From Spirogloea muscicola (taxonomy: Eukaryota > Streptophyta > Zygnematophyceae > Spirogloeales > Spirogloeaceae), in the NCBI GenBank assembly GCA_009602725.1, contig WELB01000053.1, positions 24,338 through 43,527 of the forward strand: 19,190 bases of DNA, given 5' to 3'. Positions 1-8,396 of this stretch are shown piece after piece. The position numbers were made by a program, and so were the translations under genes. The stretch's first letter is position 1. The number at the start of each line of letters is the position of its first letter. Under the pieces are notes generated by a model. The model was not told the origin of the DNA. It saw only the letters and a list, made by a program, of their open reading frames with translations, and did no database searches.

Positions 1-126
1 TGACCCGTGGTTATTGAGCGGGTCAATCTGCTGTAGGTTATGTAGATTTTTAGATGTGCTTGCCTTTGTACCTGGCCATTTGGCCTACATTTCTTTCTAA
101 TACACGATCTTTTCCTTGCTGGCACC
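1..126. repeat. Degenerate dispersed repeat, copy 1 (window edge)
   Basis: The stretch from about 7 to 126 resembles 13753-13870 in the same orientation. Shared blocks include TTGAGCGGGTC, GATGTGCTTGCC and AATACACG. The copies look roughly 70% alike by eye, with small gaps. This copy begins with a 6-bp inverted repeat, TGACCC at 1-6 and GGGTCA at 20-25. It may be truncated by the window edge. No open reading frame of note lies in it. The element family is not recognised. Confidence 0.6.
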
Positions 127-160
127 GCCACCGCCACCGCCGGAAGAGAATCCGCGCGGT

Positions 161-190
161 GAAAGGGAGACAAATGAAAGGGAGACAAAT
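161..190 (+). repeat. Tandem duplication of a 15-bp unit
   Basis: GAAAGGGAGACAAAT occurs twice back to back at 161-175 and 176-190 without mismatch. It lies in noncoding sequence. A shorter duplication, CTAAGGTG, follows at about 260-275. Confidence 0.85.
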
Positions 191-436
191 GCAAGCCAAT
201 ACATGCTTTAGGCAGAATCTTGTGGCAGAAAATGGGGGCTACATGAAATGAAGCCCTATGCTAAGGTGCTAAGGTGGCTAGTGTAATAGTGTCTTTCGTA
301 CCCACGGGTGACGCTTTGTGCCGTGCACTCACAGGGGGGAGGGGGATGAACATCTGTCAATGTGCTCGCTTTCGCACTCGGCTCACTACGCACTTCATCA
401 TCCGCCGCTGGGGGGGGGGCCACGAAGCCGCGGCTG

Positions 437-502
437 GCGGCGGCGGGGATTCGAACCGGCGACCGCGTCACCTGCGAGCGTCATACCACACCGCGCCGCC
501 CC
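437..502 (-). pseudogene. tRNA-like relic (possible SINE head)
   Basis: On the minus strand there is a perfect Pol III B box, GGTTCGAATCC (+447-457), preceded by an A-box-like D-arm, GCGGTGTGGTATGACGC. A GGCGGCG/CGCCGCC acceptor-like pairing encloses both. A 7-nt loop with GTG in the anticodon position (His) can be drawn. However, the T stem is mismatched after two pairs, position 33 is G instead of U, and the anticodon stem is weak. This is most likely a tRNA-derived repeat or dead tRNA. Part of the pairing may reflect the local CCG-rich composition. Confidence 0.35.
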
Positions 503-522
503 TTCGCCCCCACCACTTCTGC

Positions 523-546
523 ACCGCCGCCGCCGCCGCCGCCGCG
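523..546. repeat. CCG/CGC microsatellite
   Basis: A short run of CGC/CCG trinucleotides lies in the GC-rich region upstream of the first gene. It makes several apparent Pro-, Arg- or Ala-rich reading frames here meaningless. Confidence 0.7.
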
Positions 547-670
547 GCGGGCGCTGCGCCGCGAAGCCCGCCGCGAAAAACGCCGCGGAGGCCGGCGGGG
601 GCTGGAAGTCAAGGGGCCCGGGTTAGGCTTCCGGGCGCGCCCTTGGCCTCACCGCGCTCGCCTGGCGAGC

Positions 671-762
671 CGTCCGATTGGTCTAATCCGGTGGGCAGCG
701 CGGGCCCACGCGGCCCGTCCGACTGCACGCGGCGCCGTGGCCGTCGCTGCGTCCGATTGGTC
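671..762 (-). promoter_or_regulatory. Duplicated inverted CCAAT boxes
   Basis: The 13-mer CGTCCGATTGGTC occurs at 671-683 and again, identical, at 750-762. Each copy carries ATTGG, which is CCAAT on the minus strand. CCAAT boxes (NF-Y sites) act in either orientation. The pair lies 240-330 bp upstream of the ATG at 1003, so this is probably promoter sequence of the SET-MYND gene. Function is inferred from motif and position only. Confidence 0.45.
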
Positions 763-947
763 GGGAAGTCCACCGGCGGATCTAGTCCACCAACCAGAAG
801 CCCGCTTTAGATCCGGGCCCCTGGCACGAGGGGGCCCCACGCCTGCCCGCGCCCCGCTGCCCTCAGCCCGCCACGTGGCCTCGCCCGAGTCCCCGCCGCA
901 GCCGCCGCTGTCGCCGCCGCCGTCACCCGGGCCGTTGCCGCCGCACA

Positions 948-980
948 CCCTAAACCCTAAACCCTAAGCCTAAACCCTAA
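948..980 (+). repeat. Interstitial telomere-type repeat / telo-box
   Basis: The order is CCCTAAA, CCCTAAA, CCCTAAG, CCTAAA, CCCTAA: nearly five units of the plant/green-algal telomere repeat, with one substitution and one deletion. It ends 22 bp before the ATG at 1003, so it probably lies in the 5' leader or core promoter. In land plants AAACCCTAA telo-boxes are known promoter elements of housekeeping genes. Here the array is longer than a single box, so an interstitial telomeric insertion is equally possible. Confidence 0.85.
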
Positions 981-1002
981 CACTGCCTCTTGGCCGCGCG
1001 GC

Positions 1003-4000
1003 ATGGCGGCCGCGGAGGCGGCGGCGGCGGCGGCGGCGCTGGATGAGTGGCTGGCCGCCCAGGGCCTGCGCGTGGCGCGCGCCGCCAACAAGGGCCGCTG
1101 CCTCGTCTCCGCGCGCGCCTTCGCGCCAGGTGCCCCTCTCTCAGCGCCCGCCGCGCCCGCCACGCTCGCCCGCGAGCCGCCGAGCTCGCCTCGGATGGTG
1201 CCGCGATGCCGCTGGCCCCCGTCGCCACTGCCGCTTGCCGTGATGCCTGTGCAAGCCGCTGCGCCTTCTTTCCCTCGTGGGCTCGTCTAGGCAATGTGGT
1301 GCTGGAGCAGCAGCTGTACGTGGCCGTGCTGGACGCGGCGGCGCAGACCCGGCACTGCGACAGCTTCCTGGGCCCGGGCGGCCGCCGCCGCTGCTCCGCC
1401 TGCAAGCTCCCGCGCTACTGCGACGCCGCCTGTCAGGTACGGCAACGCCGTCAGCTGGCCTGCGGCGCCCAACTGACGTCTCGCTGAAGCTTGGACCCCA
1501 TTTGAAACTTAAGTCAGAGCGTGGGTGTAATTAAGGCTTTCTCTTATTGGAGTCTCAGGTCTAGGGCTCCGATTGACTTTGCTGGGCTCAGCACTAACTT
1601 CTTGATGGAATAAACCGCTACTACAAGCTCCAAAACCGTTAGAATTACCACCTCCTCCTGTTGTTTAAGCACACCGAAGCTGGCAGCAGCGAGTGTCCTT
1701 GCTTCAGAGCTGCTGCTTTGTATTGCAGCGGCAGGGACGACATAGTCTGACAAGTCTTGTATCTGCCAGCTTGGCTTGCCACTGGCAATCTTGGCTGTAT
1801 TTGTAATTGCGTCGTGCAGTCGTTGACACCCAGCAGCTCAAGCTGGCTGGGCGTGCTGGTTGGACATAGAGTACATTAGACACCTGCTGTCAGTGATATG
1901 CCCAAGCGGTCGTGGGTGGTGGCAGTGGTGACCAGAAGCCATCCAGATTTGGTGGCAGGCTACCATAACGTGATCAGCGACTTCAGCAGAATTTTAGATC
2001 TTCGATACAAGTGGTCAGGGCTTAACGTCTGGGTTGGGATCTGGGCTTAGAGTCTTGGCTTTAGCGTCCAATCTGACTCAGAGAGCTGGTCTCTCAAACA
2101 TTCATTCTTGAGTTTCTAATGTCATGGGAGTGTATGAGGCACCTCTTGGTACAATGATGTCACTGTGATTGTCATTTGCAGAAGAAGGATTGGAAGAGCC
2201 ACAAGGAGGAGTGCGGCACGCTAAAAGATCTTCTTGAGCAGAAGGGCAGGACACTCACGCCAACCTTGCTTCTGATGCTGCGCTTGCTCCTCAAGCGTTC
2301 TCTCCAGGCACAAGGAGTAAGGGCCACCATATGCCTTGCGCTGACTGGCGGTCATTATCAAGTCATTGATAATATCTTTCTGAAAGAGAGCTCAAATTCA
2401 ACAAACTGTATGTTTAGCTTAGGCAGATCTTTGAGGTGATGAGTCCACAGCTGGTTATGGTGCGCATCGGCTGCGAGGTCTGGCCTTTGTCCGTGTTCAT
2501 TGTGCAACGTGCATCTGAGCAGCTTCTTGACATAACTCGTCTTCTCTCATGGTACCAGATATTTTCAGAGACGTCAACGGACAATTTTGCTACCGTTGCA
2601 GCACTCCCTTCCCGTATCTCTCTCCAGGACCAAAGTTCGCTTGTCTCCAGTTGGGAGGCCTGCTGCAAGCTAAGCAGATACTGACTCAATATATGGCGCA
2701 ATCCACCAAAACTTTCTTCAAGCATCCACTTCCTCTAAGTATGTGTACCTTGACAATTGATAGACATGACCGACATGGGAGAGGAGAAACTACTGGAGTT
2801 TGCGCAGATGGCGACCTTGGTACGCTCGTTGGGTATACCGGAGGACTTTGAGCCCCGCGAGATTGTTGACAATTTCTGCAGGGTTAGTTATGATGTCTGG
2901 CCTATTCCTTGCGACTTGCGTCACGTTCTTTCTGGCACTTTGGCTGAACAACAGCCACAGATTTTGAGTAGGAAACTGCTATATGTCTGCTCGGCGGCAA
3001 CGAGGGACAAAAGAAGGTGGCGCTGTGAATGTTTGCTCTTTGAAGCGCGAAGTTCTGATTCTGTTCCCTCATATTCACAGTTTGCTTGCAATGCTCACAC
3101 TATCTGCGATGGCGAGCTCAAGCCGCTTGGCACTGGCCTCTACCCGGTTGTATCCATCATAAACCACAGGTGAATCTGGACGCACCCTTGTCCAAAACGC
3201 AGTGGTTGTTGTTGCTTGTAAGTCACTCTCAAGTATCATGCTGATTGTGTATTGTATATGAGGCCGAGCTGCATAACGTATTCCTGATGTTTCATCTTGT
3301 CGATGGAAGCTGTGCTCCAAATGCTGTCATCACTTTCCACGGGAAGAAGGCAGTTGTGAGGGCGGTCGAACCAATACCTGCCAACACCGAGGTGTGCTCT
3401 TCATCCTTGATCAGATCATGACATCAACCTGGCGCTGCCTTTGATATACCACTGCTACTTAGAGGTCAGACGGATCTAATGTATATGCGATGCCCTAAGC
3501 TGCTAGGTGACCTTTAGCTACGTTGAGGTGGCTGCGAGCACGGACGCGAGGAGGAAAAGCCTCCTGAGTGGTTATCATTTTGTCTGCCAGTGCTCTCGTT
3601 GCTCCACGAAGGTGAACCTTGTCACGGTTTTATGATTGGCCTCTCATTTGCAACAAGGGCTAGAATCTTTCATTGAGTGGGCTCCTGAATCTAGACAGAC
3701 CATTGACTGTGTATTACTGCAGGGGACTTCTGTGGGAGATGAAGAGGATGAGAGGTTGGAAGGCTTTCGGTGCAGTAAGGAGGACTGCAGTGGTACGCAA
3801 ACTCCGGTGAGAGGTACTACATAAATTGTAGAATGCGCGTGTCAGTATTTGAGCACAGCAGGTGTCCGCTTTCTTTGCTATGTCTTCTTTATAATATGGA
3901 GAATCTATAAAGAATAGCTTTGAGCACAGCACTTCGATTATGCGCGTGCTTGTACATGAAGTATGCAGAGGTTGCACAGTGGGAGATTGACCCTTGAACA

Positions 4001-5270
4001 GCAATATGTTGGAGCTGCTTGTGATGGAGTTCCTACAATGCCATGTTCATGACCATGATACTGACTTGATTTCTGCTTGAATCAGTATGCTGATTAGGTG
4101 CTCTTTGTGCCACTCGACTCTAGCAGGTGATAGTGGCGACCTTGTCTGCAGATCGTGCGGAGCTCGTCAGGAACTGGCCCTGTTGCAGGCCAGGGCCAAC
4201 CTGGTGGAAGAAAGGGAGGGCGATCTGAGCAGAGTTATGCAGTCGTCCAGTATCCTGCAGTATGGCTGCATTGCCTCTATGGTAGCATCTGAAAGACTTG
4301 AGGTGGTGGTTATGTCAGGGATGTCGCTCTGGCTGCACAATGCATGCTGGTTCGAGGAACATATGGCAAACGCCTCGAGCTGAGCTGCCCCTTGACATCA
4401 ACCGCCAGGGCCCACTAACATGGATCTGACAGCACTACGAGGCCTGGAGGAGCTGCAAGCACAAGTCTTCCATCCACTATCCATTCCTCTGCTGCAGACC
4501 AGGGAGAAGATCCTGAAGGTCCGCTCCACCTCCTTGGCACCGACATCTTTTCTAACGCTGAGCAGAAAGCCGCATGCACAAGAGGCTCTAAAGTCTCACA
4601 TTCTTTGCTATGCAGTGCCACCTGCAAAATGAGGCTTGGGAAGCTGCCACTGCTACATGTGTCGCTACTATACCATCATACGAAGGTCAGCACACAAACT
4701 GTGTCAATCGAGGCCACCCATCTTAGTGTTACCTCGCGCGTGTGATCGTAAATACATCACTGACAGCTGTTAGGTTGGCGAGCAGATGACCTTCTAGAAA
4801 GGTGATCCACTCTGAGCATGTGGACGTCACATGCTTATTTCAAGCTGACGGCTGCTGGTCGTCCCTTCCTGCTCTTACTGCAGCTTCATATCCACCCTGG
4901 TCACCGCTCGTTGGACTGCAGTACTACACGCTTGGAAAATTACTGGCGTATGTGAGCTACTATCTTCTCACTAACATATAGAAAAATTGATAGCTTGATA
5001 TTGGGCTTCTTGACAGATGGCTTAGGCTCCACCACTATCTGATGAAATGAGGCTCCAACACTTTCTGATGAAATGTTGTTGTCACACTTTGACAGGCATG
5101 TGTGTCGCTTAGGTCCAGCCCTGGAAGAGCTGATGCGGGCTATGCAGGTTTTGCAAGTTACTCATGGGAGGAGTCACGATCTTGTTCAAGAGCTAGGCAA
5201 CCTGATCTTCAGTATACAGTCAGAAGTGCGGCAGCAGTCGAGTGTCGAGACTGCTGACCACGAGACATAA
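1003..5270 (+). CDS. SET and MYND domain protein-lysine methyltransferase (SMYD/ASHR1-like), 14 exons
   Basis: This is a predicted SAM-dependent protein-lysine methyltransferase, 484 aa, close to the ~480 aa of plant ASHR1-type proteins. Exons: 1003-1129, 1291-1436, 2182-2316, 2571-2613, 2764-2882, 3081-3169, 3310-3391, 3507-3611, 3723-3813, 4127-4249 (or from 4124), 4433-4518, 4616-4685, 4884-4947, 5096-5270. All introns are GT-AG and every phase closes. The N-terminal SET half is followed by a MYND finger (residues 65-102, RYCDAACQ then WKSHKEEC). The SET core has CNAHTIC (193-199), the NHSC motif (218-221) and FSY (250-252). Post-SET cysteines follow (CQCSRC, 274-279). The C-terminal helical region (VFHPLSIPLLQTREK, PPWSPLVGLQYYTLGK, QVTHGRSH) matches the TPR-like tail of the family. 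The start ATG precedes a poly-Ala tract. Oddity: the second MYND cysteine is replaced by Phe68. Location and substrate are not evident. The model rests on splice motifs and family pattern, not transcripts. Confidence 0.9.
1437..2181 (+). other. Intron 2 of the SET-MYND gene (longest intron)
   Basis: This 745-nt phase-0 intron splits the MYND finger between CQ and KKDW. The donor is CAG|GTACGG and the acceptor is TTTGCAG. I see no gene, RNA or repeat inside it. Confidence 0.85.
4121..4126 (+). other. NAGNAG tandem splice acceptor
   Basis: Intron 9 of the SET-MYND gene ends in TAGCAG, so exon 10 can begin at 4124 or 4127. Exon 9 ends in phase 1, so both choices keep the frame. They differ by one alanine, giving VRAGDSG or VRGDSG. 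The site lies between the post-SET cysteines and the C-terminal domain. Confidence 0.7.
5024..5075 (+). repeat. 26-bp tandem duplication in the last intron
   Basis: A unit beginning AGGCTCCAMCACTWTCTGAT lies at 5024-5049 and again at 5050-5075 with two mismatches. It sits in intron 13 of the SET-MYND gene, 20-70 nt before the acceptor at 5095, the usual branch-point zone. Each copy carries CTGATGAAATG. Confidence 0.85.
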
Positions 5271-6280
5271 CTAGACTTGCAAAGTCGTAAGTTGTAGGCC
5301 AAGAGAACGACCCCATTTTTCACCATCACTGGTTGCAGATCCAATCAGACATGGAGTGCTGTACTTTAAGCTTCTACTTTTTCTGGACATCCAACTGAAA
5401 TTCCTGCATAATAAATTGGCCGGTTTGCTAAGAATATCAAAATGTTCCTTGTGGTATCAGCCATGGTGCAGCCCATGCCTGTGCAGAGGGAGGACCTGCA
5501 TTGGTGCATTGGTGCTTGGCAGCTCAGGAAGTTGTTGACAAGATAGACGAAGGGACATCTGACTTGATAAGCCCAAGGTGGGCTTGACCTATGAACTTCT
5601 TAGGCTATGATCGATCGATGAGCTTGCCCTTTGTGAGCACTGTCTTGTTGTGAAGCATAGTGTGAAACTTGTGGCATGAAGCGCCTTCCAACGGCCAGCA
5701 TCTCTTCTGCCATCTCATTTGGCACATCCACTTGCCTGTGGCTAAGCTTAGACGTGGAGAACAACGGGTGTGGGGAAGAGCTTCTGCAATCAGCAGTTTG
5801 TGGAGTTGTGTGAAGCAGGTAGTGTGCGCAGAAAGGTTCCCTCTCAAGGGGGACAATCAAGTGGAGCATGTGGAAGCGATTTATGGTCTAGACTGTGCCA
5901 AGAGCAGCAGTGGAGCACGAACTCCAACCCCATCCTGCTGCTTAGCACGATAATGAGCACACAAATTTCGTTTTTTGAGAAGGCGCCCAGATTCTGGACT
6001 GACGAGTTGGCCGACTTCCCACTCTCCCTGTCACGAGATACACAGTGTCCCCTCTCATGCACGCCATAAGTGGCGACATCAACTGGTAACTCCACAAATC
6101 ATGAAGTAGGCACTGCAGACCCGCTCACGACTGGGAGCTCATCAGTTAGGACATTTAATGGCACGAGCTGGTGAATGAAACCAAAGCCCTCAACTCAAAG
6201 AGGAAGCAGCGGGGCGAGGACTGTAAAAAGCACCTTGCTTTTTGCACCATCCAGCTCCTTCAGACCTTGTTCATTCCTTT
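5271..6280. other. Intergenic stretch without recognisable gene
   Basis: About 1 kb lies between the SET-MYND stop and the repeat cluster around the 5S gene. Reading frames up to about 99 codons occur on both strands and overlap each other. None shows a known motif or a convincing splice model. The first part is presumably the 3' UTR of the SET-MYND gene. I see no TGTAA or AATAAA signal close behind the stop. Confidence 0.6.
6225..6243 (+). other. Perfect 8-bp hairpin, A-run/T-run
   Basis: AAAAAGCA (6225-6232), loop CCT, then TGCTTTTT (6236-6243) form a perfect stem-loop ending in five T. It could serve as a Pol III-type stop on either strand, but no Pol III gene was found next to it. TGTAA overlaps its start at 6222-6226. 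Confidence 0.6.
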
Positions 6281-6343
6281 AGGCTGGCCTCTCACAGCTA
6301 CCAGTCAGTCTATTTTATGAAAAGCCGGCTCACAAAGAAAGTG
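6281..6343. repeat. Outer copies of the GGCTGG/CCAGCC end motif
   Basis: GGCTGGCCTCTCACAGC at 6282-6298 matches the right end at 13553-13571. AAAAGCCGGCTCACAAAGAAAGTG-like sequence at 6320-6343 matches the left-end motif at 6369-6390 and 13450-13473. They face in the order right end then left end, as if one element ended and another began here. Confidence 0.6.
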
Positions 6344-6537
6344 CTCGCCCATTGAGGATAGGGGCTGGAAAAGCCAGCCCAAAGAAAATGAACAAAGAAC
6401 GCCCAGAAAAGAATGAACAGAGTACGAGAAGGGGGGCCAGGGGAAGCGCTAAGAAGACCAAGTACACAAAGATATGTCACAGAAGTGTGTTGCAGCAAGG
6501 CAAACGAGGAAGAAGACCCGCAGCACCCGGTGGGTGG

Positions 6538-6541
6538 AAAA
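6538..6541 (-). terminator. Pol III terminator of the 5S gene
   Basis: Seven bases after the 5S 3' end the minus strand reads CCCTTTTCC. A TTTT run in a C-rich context is a standard RNA polymerase III stop. Confidence 0.75.
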
Positions 6542-6548
6542 GGGATTG

Positions 6549-6668
6549 TGGATACGACACGAGGACTTCCCGGGAGGTCACCCATCCCAGTACTATTCTC
6601 GCCCAAGGGAGCTTAACTTCGGAGTTCTGATGGGATCCGGTGTAGTGGCCCTGGTATGATCGTATCAC
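6549..6668 (-). rRNA. 5S ribosomal RNA
   Basis: The minus strand carries a complete 5S gene of about 120 nt. It starts near GATACGATCATACCAG, includes GGATCCCATCAGAACTCCG and AAGTTAAGC (box A region), then GGGATGGGTGACC (box C region), and ends GTCCTCGTGTCGTATCC. The 5' GATACGA pairs with the 3' TCGTATC to close helix I. The sequence is very close to land-plant 5S in the conserved loops. Transcription by Pol III is expected from the internal control region. It is a single copy here, not a tandem array. The ends may shift by one or two bases. Confidence 0.93.
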
Positions 6669-6867
6669 GGAAAAATGAGGACATCGGTGACTTATTAACG
6701 ATGATAGATTGTTTGCCACCATGTTACATGGTTCTGCTTGTCGGCTGAGGTTTGGGCTGGCCTCTCAGCCTTGTGCCTTCCCGTTAGCAACAGTCGTTGC
6801 TTCCTTGAATGGGGTCCGCTAGTGGGGCCTTGCTCGTCCCTCGCTCGGCTCTGTGGCACTTCTAGCC

Positions 6868-7615
6868 ATGGCGGCCTCGGCGCCGGGCGCCCCGCGCGCG
6901 CAGCGACGGCGGGCTGCCGCCTTCCGCGCCGCCGTGCTCGGCAGGGTCTTCGGGACCGCCGCCTCGACGGGCTCGGGCCCACAGGCCCCGAGTGCCCATC
7001 GTGGGCCCGCCCGTCGCGTCCAGGACGAGCTGCCGGCGTGGCGCGACGATGCCACTGGCATCCAGTGGGGAGCCGACGGGGCGCCCTGCCCGGTTGCGCT
7101 CGTTCGAGGTGCGGTGCCACGATGCTCCCTGAGGCTGCGAGTCGACGGCGTCTGCCGCTGGGCGAGCTGGGTGCCCAATACCTCGGCTGGTCTGCAATCA
7201 TCGACTCGTCTCCCGCTGTCAGTGTGCAGACGAGGAGCGCTCGGAGGAGGCAAGCGCACCCGACGACGTCAGAGCGGATGCCGTCGACACGCCGAGCTCT
7301 GTGAACGCCCTCACCAGAGCGCAGCGGAAGAGTGCAAAGAAGAGGAAGCAGAGGGAGGCCCAGGCGCTGGTGGAGGACCTCGCCAGGCGGTACACCGTGC
7401 CCCCTGCAGGCGGCGAGCGCGTCGTGGGCCCCACGCTTCTACTGGCGGACTGCTCGCCGCTCACGGAAGGCCGACGGCACCCACAGTCGCCGAGCAGTGG
7501 TGGTGAAGCCAGCCAGCCGGCGGACGCCGAGCAGCCTGCCAGTGGTGGGCAGCCCAATTGCCATCTGTGCTTGACTCCACAGTCGACAGACTACCAAGTA
7601 TCTGCTAATGTCTGA
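6868..7615 (+). CDS. Small basic protein of unknown function, two (possibly three) exons
   Basis: I do not recognise this family. Exons 6868-7108 and 7230-7615 join in phase 1 across a 121-nt GT-AG intron and give 208 aa. The N terminus is Ala/Arg-rich. A segment with balanced composition follows (ELPAWRDDATGIQWGADG, residues 54-71, then PCPVALVR). Next come an acidic stretch (DEERSEEAS) and a strongly basic motif, ALTRAQRKSAKKRKQREA (107-124), that looks nuclear or RNA-binding and coiled. The C-terminal third is low-complexity Ser/Gly/Pro. GT at 6946 and AG at 7023 allow an optional in-frame 78-nt intron, which would give 182 aa. A green-algal-type poly(A) signal, TGTAA, sits at 7653-7657, 38 nt after the stop. 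The gene lies head to head with the 5S gene, about 200 bp away. Confidence 0.6.
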
Positions 7616-8396
7616 CAGATTTCGAAATATCTGCCAATATCATGTCCTGCACTGTAATCAGTTGCCCAGCTCCCAGTCCAAAAGACTGCCTTGTCTTTGA
7701 GGGTCAACCACTCAAAGCTATGGGCTTTCAATTGCCAGGTTCGGCTGCTAGGGTACGACGCAGGAGGCAAGCTAGGCGAAGTAGGGAGGTTGACCATTCC
7801 CCATCCTCAAGGTGACCCTAATCCTTGACCCCTTTATGCTGAACAGACATAGACGCTCTTCATTGCTTGCTTGCTCGTGTTTAAAGCTGTCTGGGCTCGC
7901 TGAAGCAGCTGGGAGTCTCCTCCTGCAATTTATTGCAGCTTGCGCAGCGGGGCACCTTTTACGTTCGACCCCCAGTTGAAGGTGTTTGAGTTGGTGACAA
8001 GAAGAGCAGTGCTTTGACTGGACCAGGTAAGATATATTTCCAGTGTTTAGCATCTGGCAAATTTGGCAAGGTGGACTTATTCTCTTCACAGGCTCTATAA
8101 CTAACAGAAGCTTCTCTCCTCCACTGGCATCTTATCAAAGGCACTGGCAGTCCTGGGACACTGTCTCGATATCCAGCAGTCAATACGTGCAAATCACGTC
8201 TGCACCTGGGCGTTTCATGGGGGTTTGTAGAAGCTTAAGGTTCTCATCGGCTTCGTATGCGAAGCGAGTCAAAGCGAGGCTCATGACTCATCCTCAACTG
8301 GCCATCAGTGCGAAATGGTAAGAAATGTCTACACGCCGATGAGGCATATGACTGCAGAGACTCACTGTCAGTAATCACCCTAAATCGAGTTGCAAG
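7616..8396. other. Intergenic stretch without recognisable gene
   Basis: After the putative poly(A) signal I see only overlapping short frames (up to about 105 codons) on both strands, without motifs or splice-consistent extensions. No RNA gene was recognised. Confidence 0.55.
7653..7657 (+). promoter_or_regulatory. Candidate TGTAA polyadenylation signal
   Basis: TGTAA lies 38 nt after the stop of the unknown gene at 6868-7615. TGTAA is the usual poly(A) signal of chlorophyte algae. A 5-mer is weak evidence alone; position supports it. Confidence 0.4.

Larger units (their letters stand above)
6362..6770. mobile_element. Inverted-repeat-flanked segment carrying a 5S gene (MITE-like)
   Basis: The left end, GGGCTGGAAAAGCCAGCCC (6362-6380), is the imperfect inverse of the right end, GGGCTGGCCTCTCAGCC (6754-6770). 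The same end pair, better preserved, bounds a 129-bp element at 13443-13571. The left end is itself a 7-bp palindrome with a 5-nt loop. No transposase frame and no target-site duplication is visible. The segment encloses the 5S rRNA gene. Calling it a non-autonomous DNA transposon is inference; the ends could also be a dispersed regulatory or foldback motif. Confidence 0.4.

Noticed and set aside
362-967. Long plus-strand frame (about 200 codons)
   Set aside because: Pro/Arg/Ala-rich translation driven by CCG-rich DNA; it overlaps the tRNA-like relic, the CCAAT boxes and the telomere repeat.
5017-5026. Micro-exon ATGGCTTAG in the last SET-MYND intron
   Set aside because: It would need a GC donor and breaks the frame. 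Joining 4947 directly to 5096 keeps phase and gives a continuous family-like sequence.
5600-6095. Several overlapping frames of 80-99 codons on both strands
   Set aside because: They overlap each other in different frames, show no motif, and no splice-consistent gene could be built.
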